The translations under genes were made by a program, and so were the position numbers. 64,000 nucleotides of DNA from Cyclospora cayetanensis (Eukaryota > Apicomplexa > Conoidasida > Eucoccidiorida > Eimeriidae), in NCBI RefSeq assembly GCF_002999335.1, contig NW_020312370.1, positions 62,001-126,000 of the forward strand, in the 5' to 3' direction. The notes beneath the pieces are model-generated. The model made no database searches, was not told where the DNA came from, and was given only the letters and a program-made list of their open reading frames with translations. Positions 32,868-44,300 of this stretch are shown piece by piece. Numbering within the stretch: position 1 is the first letter of the stretch; every line of letters starts with the position of its first letter.

Positions 32868-34274
32868 GCCCCATCCGTGAACAAACTGGTGCGCGGCGGA
32901 AACCTTGCGTACAGACAGCGGAACGGATGCAGGCAGAAGAAGAGAAGACGAGGGATGATAACTCATGTATACAGCGGGTGCCAGAGGATGCATCGGCAGA
33001 AGACTTTTCTGCAATCGGACAGTCACAAAACCAGCCATGCAGCAGGATAACGCAAGGAAGATGCGTGGTCATAGCGCCGTAACAAGGAGCAGGTCCCACG
33101 ATCACAAGATCCGTACGACAGTCGACAGCAGCACTCTCCTTCCCCTTGCACAGAGACGACTCGATTTCGCGGAGTACATACACAGGCGGGCATGCTGGAG
33201 GCGTTAGCGACACCTACCGTCGCACTTGTAGCTTGAGCTGACTTGCGGAGGCCCATCCTTTACGTATGGCCTATAGTTTGCATAAAACCCCTGTATGCGG
33301 TAGTACACATACACTGGGGGGTTGAGGCGTTTTTGAACATTGAATGGCACGACGTCACCCTCTGGAGTGCTGTTGTTGTACTCGATAACGACTTCTGTGG
33401 CATCTAAGGCGAAGATCAGCAGCGCGATGCCCAGGGCGAGCAGTACGATTCCCCACGTCACACAAATGTACATGGTTACTTCGAGTCTGTACACCTGAAA
33501 AGGCAGCCAGCTTCGCTGGATCTCTTGCTGGCAGAAATCTCCCAAGAAATTCCGCAGCTCCTCGCGGTGCCGGTGTTTCACAGGGCCCCGGTACTCGCGT
33601 TCGTCATCCCCAGCCTCATCCACCCTGTCCACTGACGCGCGAACACATGGCTCGGCTGCATGCTGCTGCTGCTGATGATGATGCAGTATCCAACCTCCCA
33701 CGGCGGGTGCCGCTAGTTCTAGTGCTGCTGAGGCATCTAAGTCCGAAGGCGCAGCGACTGGCAGGCGTAGAGTCCAGCAAGACGATAAGCTGGGGGAGGA
33801 AGCCGAGCGCGATACGTCACTGTCACTGCTGCTGCTCATGCTGACATCCCTCCTAAGTGCTAGACAAAGATTGCGTCTATCGGGACCGTGGGTTCCTGCA
33901 GTTGCATAAGAAGCAGGAAGAGAGACGCCGGGAGGCGCCTCTGCTGCTGCTGCCTCTTCCTTTCTCAAGGCTCCTGAGAATCCCAGAGCTGATGCACATC
34001 CAGGTGTCAAAGGCGCGGTCAGCTGGAGAGACACCCCAGGGGCAGGGGGGTCCACGGCAGTATCGGGCCGGCTGCTGCTGCCGTTGTCGCTTCCAAGGAT
34101 CTCCTGGAGGATCCTCTGCAGCTGTGCCCGTCGAACGTGCATGGGAGACCTCCATTCGCTGGTGCGCAGGCTACCTCTGCGGCTGAAACTGTTGCTTTCT
34201 TCTCTCGCAGGTAAGGAAGGCGCTCTGTTCGAGGCTGCTTGTGTGGATGCAGCCTCTTCTGACGTAGACGTCAT
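30122..34274 (-). CDS. CDC50/LEM3-family protein (P4-ATPase flippase subunit)
   Basis: CDC50 proteins are two-pass membrane subunits that escort P4-ATPase lipid flippases out of the ER; in apicomplexans a member also partners the flippase-fused guanylate cyclase. Phase-consistent exons: 33218-34274, 32081-32340, 31641-31815, 31359-31456, 31109-31244, 30848-30889, 30122-30771 (805 residues). The start ATG at 34274 gives MTSTSEEAA; an in-frame upstream extension exists but looks like leader. Residues 1-250 are Ser/Ala-rich and disordered. Then come SWLPFQVYRLEV, membrane segment 1 (ICVTWGIVLLALGIALLIF), NPPVYVYYRIQGFYANYR, PCGAQSVALFNDDLEL, DPKFRVWLHPPVTPDFQKLY, KAFVIASLTPMGGPNM and membrane segment 2 (WHFAGILCILLVVLLWVM). 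An unusual 230-residue acidic cytoplasmic tail (EVDEEEEEEEREGEGEDDD) follows. The last two exons are the least certain and could belong to another gene. Confidence 0.85.
32817..32862. repeat. (CA)n microsatellite in CDC50 intron 1
   Basis: acacacag units pass into a pure CA run. Confidence 0.95.
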
Positions 34275-36773
34275 AGTTCCACGGTGGAACCAAGATCTTG
34301 GGTCATCAGCTGCTCTTGCAACAGCACAGATCGTGTAAGGCGCTGTGTAGACCAAAATTAGTGGCCCCCTGTGGTAATAGGCGATGCAGCAGCTGACGCT
34401 GCCAATACCTGTTGCTACAACCGCTGCAGCCTGCAGTCGTATGACCGCAAAGGCTGCTTGGGAGCAAAGAAGAAGCAAACAACAGACCAAGGACTAACGC
34501 AACGAGTCAAAACTCTCTCAAAGCCCCCGAGACCTACAAACTGCCGAGGCGATACACTCTCTGACCAAGACTGTAGACCCTAAGCCATCTGAGCTAGGCA
34601 GTAAGTTCAAATTCTGCATTTCAGTTCATTTTTGCGAGCTCTGTATACAGCTGAGCAGCAGTTTTGTACAAGGAGCACAGCCCACCCCCCTGGCAATGCT
34701 GCCCATAGCCCTGAACCGTAGGCCTACACCCTGATCCTGAGCATCCAGAAACCCCAGAATTTTGCAGTGTAGTGTTCACACAAAAGATTTTTTACCCTTT
34801 CGCTTGTTTTGTCGAGCATTTCTGCTGTCGCCACATCTTTAGGTGTTGATCCCACTTACGACCCCAATGTGTACACCCTGGAGAGATCCATGCCACGGGT
34901 GCTGGCATTTCTACTTACATGCTGAACACATTGCACACTCCTGTGGAGTGTTAATAGAGCGAAAGTTAAGAATTACTGTGCTGTGATCATTGCCTCAAAA
35001 GCGGGCCACAGTGTGCGTTGATGCTGACATCTATACACTTTGGCATATTCTAATACACTACTTATATTGGCTTAGAACTAGTTAAGAATTATCTAATCGG
35101 CTTAAATCGTGCATATATCGTTTGAATGCAGAATACTGTCAGCCCGATACAAACAGATGCAGAGTTCTGCGCGCACGCTCTAACAAGTATATGTGAATGA
35201 TCAGGATCCTTGAAGGGTCCAGCTACGCGCAGCTTAGCAGTCCCTCTCGCCTTATGTAGAAACTCTGAGGGGCGCGAACAGAAGGAGGAGGAAGTTTTCG
35301 TGAAATTCCTTGGATAACTTTCATGAAGTGTGTGTTGAGGTGTAGGGAGTTCAGTGAATGTTCAAGGAGACCTTAGATGGAGTTACAGTTCGTAGCATTG
35401 CATAGTTTAATGCCGCCATATTCCGCTCATCTTCTGTTGTTGTTCTCCCTCAGACGCTGTTCGCCTCCCATCTTGCCGTCCTGTACTGCCCTTCCTTCTT
35501 CAACAGCCAGCTCTTGCTCTGAAAATTTGCCGTACCTCCTCCCCAATGCACATCACCTGGATATTCTCATGCTTTCCACCTCTGTGGCATTATGCGTCGC
35601 TGCTAATTGTGTTCTCCAGCTCATGATGGTAGTCTGTATCCCATGCGTTATTTCATATTACTCTATTTACGCCCCTCCATGTGGCATTTATAGCTACAAC
35701 CCGAACTTGTTCCGGTGCCACTACAACTCGTAGACGCTGCCCATCCTGATTGTATTCAGTGTTACTACAAACTGCTCCATCACTGGTAGCGCATAGAGTT
35801 AGTAGCTAGGTAGTATGGCCAGTGAGAGAATAGGAAGCTGACCACAGGTCGCGGGATCTAAACGCATTTGCCTATTGCTAACCAGGCTACAGACACCACG
35901 ACGTAAAATAAGGCCCTGAAATGTCCAGGAAGCTTGCGTTTGACTCGCTGAATACAGATTGCTTTAAAACGGTCTGGCCACGCCAATGATGAGGGGTACG
36001 GACACCCACCCAAGAGCAAAAACTAGATACCTTCAACACGCACTGAACAGAAAAAGGATAGAACTATCAAGGGAAGTGCGAACCCCTGTACATATCTCCA
36101 TATACATATGCATGACCGTGCAAAGCTGCACACACATACAGCGAGCGTCATAACTCCAGCGTCCCGTACAGCCTAAGGACCTCGCCACGACGGTAACGTG
36201 GCAGTGCGTGGGTGAAAAAAATAGCCGCAGCAGCATACATGCCGGCACGGATGCTCATATATGCATATCTTCATGTGCGTATACGTATACATAGATACGT
36301 ATGTGAATACGTATGCACGCGCAGGGTCACATGTACAAGTACCTACGCGTGTGAAATGGTATGTATCATGAGATACAGGAAGTCAATAGATACACACACA
36401 GGTGAAAACGCCTATGAATATGCATAAGCGAGCACAAAAACACACGTAGATGCGTTCAAGGGGCCACTAGGGTATTCAGGTTTCACGCAGGATCTATGCA
36501 GAAGAACTGGTTGGGCTGTCGTGGGCATGTTCTACGTGTATTCCCATAATCCGTTGCTGCTTTTGCTGCTGTAAACTCGCGACCGCTATTTGTTACTGAT
36601 GCAACTGGGACTAAGCTACGAGGGGCAGGCATCCGTTTATCCAATGGGTAGCGCTGCTCCGCCTACAGCAGCAATGTGTGTGTGTGTGTGAGGGGTGTGT
36701 GTGCTTCAGCAGAAGCAAGTGCTGCCCCTTCTGGGCACGAGTCAACCCCAGTTTTTCGAGCATCTGCTGCATC
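34275..36773. other. Intergenic region upstream of CDC50-like gene and downstream of AP2 gene
   Basis: About 2.5 kb with no gene recognised. The part next to 34274 (to about 34500) is still open in the CDC50 frame and may be 5' leader. A 118-codon plus-strand frame at 35377-35733 is hydrophobic but shows no signal or family motif and is left unassigned. A TA/TG-rich patch lies at about 36245-36330. Confidence 0.45.
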
Positions 36774-39700
36774 TTAATTTACCAAGGCGCATTCGTGTCC
36801 CCATGCTGTTGCCGGTGCTCGTTCGCGCGTATCAAGGGCTGCTGCCGCAGAGGCCTCTGATCCTGCGGCTGCCTCTCCTCCTGCATCTCTGAACTCCTCC
36901 TGCTTACCCACTGTGGGGGGGCAGGGGCGCACCAGCAGAGCAGTGACGGCATCTACAGCAGCATTAGAATCTGTCAAGTGGGTGGTCGTGATACCTGGAA
37001 GGCCTACTGCGGCAGCGGCAGCTGCCGCTGCTCTAAGAACTGTCGCTTGTTGTTCGTCCTTGAGCTGCCCATCCATTAGCTGCTGCTGCTGCTGAAGCTG
37101 AAATTGCTGAAGTAGCAACTGTTGTTCACGAAGCAAAAAGGGCTGCCGCAGCAGCTCCTGCTGTGTGCACTGAAACTTCGAGCTTCCCAGCATGGCCCTT
37201 TGCAAGTCGCTTTGGTGCAGAAGCACTGTCAAAGCCTCTGCCACAGTGGACTTCAGTCCAAATCGCCCTTCCAGCAACGCGTTGCAGCTGCCACTGTTCG
37301 CCCTGTTGCTGCTGCTTCCAGCGGTCTCTAGGTTACCACACGGGGGCAGTGGGAGAAAAGTCGAAATTAAATTCTTCGCTCCTGCCCTTGTTGCTCCTGG
37401 TCCTGCATGAAGAGAAACACCTGGAATGCTCATGCTGGTGCTACTGGGTACTTCCGAACTGCCTGCACCTCCTGCTGCGGCAACGGCTCCAGATGCTGCT
37501 ACTGAAAAACTCGTTACAGACGCGGCACACGATAAATCCCTAGCCATACGATGCTGCTGCTGCAGCTGCTGCTCATCCGACCCCGAAATGCACAAGCCGT
37601 CGTTTCCCCCCGCAGCAACTGCTGCGGCTGCTGCCGCTGTTGTAGCTGCCTGCTGAAGTACGAGCTGCTGTTGTAGCTGCTGCTGTTGTAGCTGCTGCTG
37701 TTGTAGCTGCTGCTGCAGTTGCTGCTGCTGCAATTGCTGCTGCATAGTGGAAACTGCGTCCTTCTCACCAGCTAAACAAGAAGAAGTTGACGTTTGTGAT
37801 TGGTGCTGGTTCACCCCAGCCGCCTCTACAGCCTGCTGTCCAATCTGCACCCTGCTGCTGTTGCAGGCTTCGCCGTCGCCTCTACCTCTATTGCAGCGTG
37901 CACGTAAAGTCTCCAACTTCTTCCTGGCCTGTATGGCGAGCTTCAGCGCAGCCGAAAAGCCGTGCTTCCCCACTGCAAAGCTGCGCTTAAGCGTCTTGCC
38001 GTTGAAGCCAATCGTAGCAGCCCATGCACTGTTTCGTATATCGTGATACACGCCACGCACATCGCATGCGCCTATTGCTGCGGCCGCTGTTGCCGTGTTT
38101 GCTTCAGGGTCGGGGTTGGAAGTTGCTGCTGAAAAAGACGCCATGACAGCTGACGCGCGTTGCTGCTGGCGTAATTTCCGGCGCTTACCTACGCTGCAAG
38201 CCAATAATCCTGCTGGTACACGAGGGGCTGCTGTACCTGCTGCGCATCGTGGAGAGACTGCGGAGACGCTGGCATCCACATACTCCCCAGGCACCTGCTG
38301 CTGCTGCAATGCTGCAGCCGCTGAAGCTAGGGAGCTCACTGCACCTTGCTGCTGCGCTGGTGACTGATCCTGCCTTCTGTTTTCGTCTTGTGCACCATCA
38401 CCAGCAGCACTTGAAGCGCTTCCCTCGCTTTGTTTTAGCTGCTGCTGGATGTATGAATCCTTCAATAGGACATGCAGTCTGTCAGAAAGGCCTACTGTAG
38501 CTGCAGAGCACCCCGATGCGACACCCTCGTGCTGCAGCAGCAGCTGCTGCTGCCTCTGAAGCTTCCCTCCTTCGGCGTTGACGTCACCCTCAGCTCCTCT
38601 TCTTCTACTTTCTGCTGCTGGGACCGTCTGCGGCAAGAAACGCAGTGCAACACCACTTGATGCCTTTTGTAGCTGCAGCGGTAGAACCCTCGGACTGGCT
38701 GCCTGCTCTTGCTGCTGCTGCTGCTCTTGTTGCTCTTGCTGCTGCTGCTGCTCTTGTTGCTCTTGCTGCTGCTGCTGCTCTTGTTGCTCTTGCTGCTGCT
38801 GCTGCTCTTGTTGCTCTTGCTCTTGCTGCTGCTGCTCTTGTTGCTCTTGCTCTTGCTGCTGTTGCTGCATTGCGAAGGACAAAGCGGCCTCCTCGTTGGA
38901 TGTAGCTGCGCTCTCTGCCTCATCTCGCGCCGCAACTTCCTCCAGAGATGCTGCGGATTGGAGAACAGAGGCAGCCGACAGTCTGTGCTTGGGTGTAGAT
39001 ACAGACCTGGCGTTCTTGAAGACGTCTCCTTCTCTGCCGCTGCTGATTTGCTGCAGCCAGAGGTGTCTGCACTGGATGGCCAATCGCTTAGCCTCTTCGC
39101 TACCAAACTTCGCCGACAAGAAGAAGCGAGACCTCTGCCTATTCTTGCTCGTCAACACCACGCGCCAACCCTTGCGAGCGCGATCGTAGTACACTCCCTT
39201 CACTCCAGACTGGACTGGACAGCAGCGGCTGCTGCTGCTTCGCTCCAACTGCTCCTCCAAGACACCTGTTTCCTTCGCTGCCTCCCACTGCTGCCGCTGC
39301 TGCAGCGCTAGCAGCTGAGCCGCCGCAAAGCCATACTTTGCTGCAGAGAATACTCGAAAACGTCGGCGTCCTTTGCTCTTGATTTCGGCTACCCAGGCTT
39401 GACGACCACTGTAAAAACTCACTCCCAGTCGCTGTTGCTGAGGCAACTGCGGCAGAGACTGCTGCTGGTCGGATACTTCAGGAGGTCCTTCCAGGGAACC
39501 CTCTTGCTGCTGCGCTTGCTGCAGTTGCTGCGCTTGCTGCAGTTGCTGCGCTTGCTGCAGTTGCTGCGCTTGCTGCTGCAAGGAGGTTTCCGAGGTCGTC
39601 GCATCTGCTGCTGCTGCCACAGCTAGCGAGGCTCCCGCAGACTCTGCCTGCTGCTCCAGGGGTACTATCTGCGCAATGCTAGAAGAAGCAGTCGGACGGC

Positions 39701-41366
39701 GGCATGGACGCTTTCTGCTTCCTATCGGCAAGGGAGCAGCAGTTGACGCTGCTTCCCGCTGGCTGGACTGTTGGCTCCCGTCGACAACGCAGCCGACAGC
39801 GCCTGCGTCTTCTGCAATTGTTGCTGTTGGTGTAGCCATTGTTGCCGTTGTTGGCGCTGTCTGAGAGTCAGCAGCGTCTTCTGCTGCGGCTGCAGCCAGC
39901 GCAGGGGTATCGAAATCTCCGCCTGCGTAGACATGAGCCGCTAGGGGCGGGAGAGGGGGAGGCGTCGAAGAATCGGCGCTGCACCTTGCGCTTCTGCTGC
40001 TGCCGTTGCTGCTTGCGCCGCAGCTTTCCTGCGTTTGCAGCAGCTGCTGCAGCTTGTGCGCAGCTGCAGCCTGCTGCTGGGAGCATCCGCCCGTCCACAA
40101 GCCAGGAGGAGCAGCAAGAGCGATGCCATGGCCGCCTCTGTTTCTACTGCCCTCGATTGCGGCTGCTACAGCCGGCTGCTGCAGCTGCTGACATGCCCCT
40201 TCCGAGAGCAAGGAGGAGAGGAAAGACGGCAGGGGCTTTGCTTGCTCCTGCCGCTGCTGCTGCTGCTGCATCTCCTGCTCTGCCTCGAGAAGGCCGTTGC
40301 AACTAGCACTGCTCGCTGGAATACTTGCAAACGCAACCTGCTGCTGATACTTCAAGCCTCCTGAGGAGTTAGCACTTGCGCAGCCAAGAGGAGCAGCCTG
40401 CTGCTGCTGTAAGTGCTGTTGTAGAAGGGTCGAAAACACCCCTTGCTGCTGCTGATGAGAGGACATACACGCAAAAATATGCTGCAGGTTAAGGGGTAGC
40501 ACGGGGGGTGCTGGCAATGGGGTGGCTGCTGCTGTTGCTGTAGCTGCTGTTGCTGTAGCTGCTGTTGCTGTAGCTGCTGTTGCTGTTGCTGCTGTTGCTG
40601 TTGCGCCGGACGCAGGAAAATCTATGGCGACCAAGGGAGGCTGCATCGTTGCAGCAGCAATAGAAGTGTCACCTGGCAATGCTTCTGTCAGTGCTGCTGC
40701 TGCGAATTTCCTTGCTACAACCCCCCTGGTACCGCAAGTGTCGCCGTTGCTGCTGATACAGGAGGAGCTGCTGCTGTTGCTAATGCACTGTGCAGCGGTC
40801 TGGTACACCAGCGGCTTCTCTTGGAGCTGTTGCTGCATGTGTTCCTGCAGCAGCTGTTGCTGCTGCCTGTCAACAAATCCCTGACTCCAGAAGGCATGCG
40901 TCAGTGGCAGGGGGAGGGGGGAAGGGGTCGGTGCATGCATTCCCAAGGCGGCTGCAAGTTCGACCTCCTGGCTACAGAGTGGCCCCCCCCCCTGCAGCAG
41001 CAAGGAGGCAAGCGGAGGCTTTTTATTTCCCCAACTGGAGAAATCGGCGGCAACTATGGGCATGCTCGCCGTCGAGCTGCTGTCTTCAGTGGAAGGACTG
41101 GCGTCTTCTCCTCCCCCCCGTACGATTGCTGCGGAGGCTGGTGCTGCGCTACTCGTTGCCTCTGGCGCTCGCCGTCCACCTGGCTTCATGGAGGCCATGG
41201 GGCTGGAGGAAATGCGAAACTGCATGATGCAGTTGAAGGCATGGCTGCTGCGTTTCTGCGCGTGCTGCTGCTGTGTGCTCTGCGCCGCTGCTCCTCGGGA
41301 AGAGGCTAGGAGCGATGGCTCATCACTGCGCGGCGATCGACTGCCCAGCTGAAGCGGCTGTCGCAC
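36774..41366 (-). CDS. ApiAP2-type transcription factor with three AP2 domains
   Basis: A single open frame of 1530 codons. Three AP2/ERF-like DNA-binding domains are visible at about residues 645-692 (GVSFYSGRQAWVAEI ... RRFRVFSAAKYGFAAAQ), 717-768 (SGVKGVYYDRARKGWRVV ... RFFLSAKFGSEEAKRLA) and 1099-1153 (DVRGVYHDIRNSAWAATI ... RSFAVGKHGFSAALKLA). Each has the expected three strands with aromatic/basic residues followed by an amphipathic helix. The rest is low-complexity Gln, Ala and Ser, including QEQQEQQQQ blocks (about residues 830-890), ATATA repeats (about 255-280) and QLQQAQ blocks. A conserved-looking Leu-rich C-terminal part (AEALTVLLHQSDLQRAM) precedes the last Gln tract. ApiAP2 proteins regulate stage-specific transcription in apicomplexans. 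Start taken as the first ATG, at 41366; the ATG at residue 48 (MQFRISSSP) is an alternative. Confidence 0.9.
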   Translation of the reverse strand: MRQPLQLGSRSPRSDEPSLLASSRGAAAQSTQQQHAQKRSSHAFNCIMQFRISSSPMASMKPGGRRAPEATSSAAPASAAIVRGGGEDASPSTEDSSSTASMPIVAADFSSWGNKKPPLASLLLQGGGPLCSQEVELAAALGMHAPTPSPLPLPLTHAFWSQGFVDRQQQQLLQEHMQQQLQEKPLVYQTAAQCISNSSSSSCISSNGDTCGTRGVVARKFAAAALTEALPGDTSIAAATMQPPLVAIDFPASGATATAATATAATATAATATAATATAAATPLPAPPVLPLNLQHIFACMSSHQQQQGVFSTLLQQHLQQQQAAPLGCASANSSGGLKYQQQVAFASIPASSASCNGLLEAEQEMQQQQQRQEQAKPLPSFLSSLLSEGACQQLQQPAVAAAIEGSRNRGGHGIALAAPPGLWTGGCSQQQAAAAHKLQQLLQTQESCGASSNGSSRSARCSADSSTPPPLPPLAAHVYAGGDFDTPALAAAAAEDAADSQTAPTTATMATPTATIAEDAGAVGCVVDGSQQSSQREAASTAAPLPIGSRKRPCRRPTASSSIAQIVPLEQQAESAGASLAVAAAADATTSETSLQQQAQQLQQAQQLQQAQQLQQAQQQEGSLEGPPEVSDQQQSLPQLPQQQRLGVSFYSGRQAWVAEIKSKGRRRFRVFSAAKYGFAAAQLLALQQRQQWEAAKETGVLEEQLERSSSSRCCPVQSGVKGVYYDRARKGWRVVLTSKNRQRSRFFLSAKFGSEEAKRLAIQCRHLWLQQISSGREGDVFKNARSVSTPKHRLSAASVLQSAASLEEVAARDEAESAATSNEEAALSFAMQQQQQEQEQQEQQQQEQEQQEQQQQQEQQEQQQQQEQQEQQQQQEQQEQQQQQEQAASPRVLPLQLQKASSGVALRFLPQTVPAAESRRRGAEGDVNAEGGKLQRQQQLLLQHEGVASGCSAATVGLSDRLHVLLKDSYIQQQLKQSEGSASSAAGDGAQDENRRQDQSPAQQQGAVSSLASAAAALQQQQVPGEYVDASVSAVSPRCAAGTAAPRVPAGLLACSVGKRRKLRQQQRASAVMASFSAATSNPDPEANTATAAAAIGACDVRGVYHDIRNSAWAATIGFNGKTLKRSFAVGKHGFSAALKLAIQARKKLETLRARCNRGRGDGEACNSSRVQIGQQAVEAAGVNQHQSQTSTSSCLAGEKDAVSTMQQQLQQQQLQQQLQQQQLQQQQLQQQLVLQQAATTAAAAAAVAAGGNDGLCISGSDEQQLQQQHRMARDLSCAASVTSFSVAASGAVAAAGGAGSSEVPSSTSMSIPGVSLHAGPGATRAGAKNLISTFLPLPPCGNLETAGSSSNRANSGSCNALLEGRFGLKSTVAEALTVLLHQSDLQRAMLGSSKFQCTQQELLRQPFLLREQQLLLQQFQLQQQQQLMDGQLKDEQQATVLRAAAAAAAAVGLPGITTTHLTDSNAAVDAVTALLVRPCPPTVGKQEEFRDAGGEAAAGSEASAAAALDTRERAPATAWGHECALVN
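38705..38870. repeat. Gln/Glu-coding triplet repeat in the AP2 gene
   Basis: ctcttgttgctcttgctgctgctgctg units encode EQQEQQQQQ-type peptides on the minus strand; five to six copies. Confidence 0.95.
40525..40605. repeat. Ala-Thr-coding repeat in the AP2 gene
   Basis: Units of gctgctgttgctgta encode alternating Ala/Thr peptides on the minus strand. Confidence 0.9.
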
Positions 41367-44300
41367 GAAGACCTCCTGGAAGAGCAGTTGCAGGAGTGCG
41401 CGGTGAAACTGCGCTCACAATAGACAAGGAGCAGCCGCAGCAGCGCGCCTGCCATCAAGCTTCGGGAGTACGATGGCAGTGGGAATACAGGGAAACCGCT
41501 ACGCAGGCTTGAGTCCAGTGCTCATGGCGCAGTAAAAAGCCAAGCGGCAACAAAAGGCATTAAAAACGTGGTGGCTTTGCTAGTGCTACATCGGACTTCG
41601 GATGAGAAAAGGACGCGCGTCGCTGGCACACCGTCGACGCACCACACCACCAGAAATACGAACGACGAAACTGCTGCTACATAGCCTTCAGTACGAAGTT
41701 ATTAACAAAAGACGAAATACCTCTCAACTGGAGCCGATGCAGCAGCCGCAATGCCAGTGGGAGCTTCCTGCGGAAGCGGCACAGGCGTAGCACAACAGCA
41801 GCGGCTGCAATAGCGGCAGCCATTACCGCCTTTCCATGCGAAGTCTTGGCACGGGGCGCAGTGTCATGCATGCAGAATAACTGTTTCTTCCTCTTGCTGC
41901 TGTTGCTACCAATACCCATGTTGCTGGTGTTGACGGTAGCGGTGTTGTACCCCACCAACGTTCGCTCTGCTTCTGCAACAACAACGCTGGCCTGCGTACC
42001 TCTTTTAGCTGCTCATGTTGTCTCCTGGCGCCGTTAGTCGTTGCTATTGCTGCCAAAGTTGACGCTGCTAGTGGGTTTACCGCTGCAGTAGCCAACTCAC
42101 TAAGTTGATGCGTATGTACGGTCTCGGTAAGGTAGCGGGACAAGCCTTTCCTAGAGGCACTGTCCACTACAATATTTGTATTGCTCAGAAATTTGCGAAG
42201 AGCTATACAGCTGCTTTTGCTCTTTGCATATCTTATCCCCCGCAGAACAGCGTTCGCGGCATACAAGGAGAAGCAGTGATACGGGCGTGTTCGCTATATG
42301 CAACATGCAACTAGCTGCGAATCCTGACAGCACTTAGAGGGGGCAGCAATGTGCAGCTCAGCTGTCTCGCTTCCATAATGTGGGGCATCTGAGGGGCGCC
42401 GGCAGAGGAATAGGGGAACTCCTGTTGAATGCACTCATTATCAAATTCCTGGCTAGGTGTCTCCGTACGTAGACACTCAACCAAACGTCGAAACGCTACA
42501 GCTTGTAGCATATTGGGCTTTGATGCAGGGGTTTCCTGCCCATTCATTGGCTTTGGATGTACTGAGATGTCTCGTTTGCCTGCAACAGTCGTCTGGTCTC
42601 CAGAGAGGTATACTCGTTTCTCAGCAACGCTAACAATTCTGAACACCACTGATGTGAACTTGCATCAACGCAAAATTGACCCGTGGTGGATACTCAACTG
42701 CGGCTCGATTATCTGTGGCCATCTTCACTGCACCGCAGCCCGCACGAGGGACCTGCCCTCTCCCTGATGCGCATATTTCGGACGCCAAGCAGGCTATTTC
42801 CGCTAGACCGGCTTAGTTGTTCCAGTTCCATACCTCTTTGCATGCAGTTTCAACGCCAAATTATATGACCCCAGTTCCCACAATACAAGCAGGCGCGCTG
42901 TTGGGGGACTGTGAGCGACTGCCTAGAAGCATGAGCTACCTGTAGCGCCCTTTTCTCGTTTACCTTCCATTGTTAGCTAGAGCCGGTTGGCACAGTCCCA
43001 GCATCCATTGGCTCTAAACCGTGACCTGGCGGTTTCTTCTCAGGCACGCTAAAGTTGCGCGTGATTGGCCAATATGAGGCATTGGAAGCTTCTACTCTCG
43101 AGTTCTCTTGTTCAAGGGCTTGAAGCTGAGGCGCTGCGCTCTTTGTTCATGGAACCTCAAAACATTTATCAACACCAGTCAGCTATCTACATGATGGGCT
43201 GCTGTCCATTGTGCGACCACCTGACGTGACACTTCGGGTGGACATGAGATAATACCTCGTTGAAGCTGCTGTCGGTCTGCCTTGTGGCTTTTGCGACCCA
43301 AGTTTTCGTATTTTTCAACAGACCGATGTTACATATTTCCTTGCTTATGCATTTTTACCTCCCGAGGCCTGCTCTTGAGCTGTTCGCCGCCATAACCACA
43401 ATAAGGTATTGCATAGTGGTTGGAAATGTTGTGATTCCTGCATACAGTCGGATTCTCCTGCACAAATAGAGCCATCAATTGGGCGCTTCGCCTTTTATTG
43501 AGTATGCCAGAAGCAGCATTCTTTTCTCTTCATCTGGGGTTGCGAAGCGAGGTGCATATCCATCCGGCTGATGGGGCCTTCGTGTAGTTACCCATCCGTG
43601 CGCCCATTATACTTTTTTGGTGGAATAATCTCATCGGCCAGGCCATACACACTGTGTCTGCTAACAAACGATGCTGTGTACCAGCTTTGCCGCTACTATG
43701 TTCACATCAGCTTGCAGGCTGATCTCTACCGCTCCAATAAGTGTTGTGGCATCTGCAACCTTTATCGCCAGATAGCTACTTTCGGACTTCCGCCAGAGAA
43801 TATCCGATTACGGACCTAACAGCAACTCTCCAAGAACAGACAGCTGTTGTGTGCAAACCTGCTACCTGAGTGCCTCCACAGCAATCAATGAATACCTAAT
43901 AACGCAATCGAACCACGTGGTGGTACAAAGTGTAGCGTTCCACCCAAAGGGATCCGAACAGAGACCGGCACATCGGGACACAATACAAGCATCAGAGACT
44001 AGAGAATGGTTCTGGAAATAGTTCATCCTTCTTCTACCACACTTGAGGGGACAGGGACAGCTATGCTAAGCGTTGCTGTACAACTACAGACTTCGAAGTC
44101 TTACAGCTAGTTGCGCACAACCTCAAACGCAGATGTTTACAACGCTGCGTCTTCCTACATCGAGCAAACACTCCTCTTTAAAATTAAGTCATTAAGACAG
44201 ACAAACCGTCTGCTCATTTCTTCACTAAGTCTTAGCTAGTTATAACTAGTGTAGTAGAGAGTGTCGCTCTGTAGCTTTGCCCTTTGCACATAGGACGAGA

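Noticed and set aside
34560..34620. tRNA-like 'gttcaaattc' context
   Set aside because: No cloverleaf with matching acceptor and anticodon stems could be drawn.
38709..39311. Poly-Leu and Cys-rich plus-strand frames opposite the AP2 gene
   Set aside because: Shadows of the Gln/Glu repeat; the minus strand has three AP2 domains.
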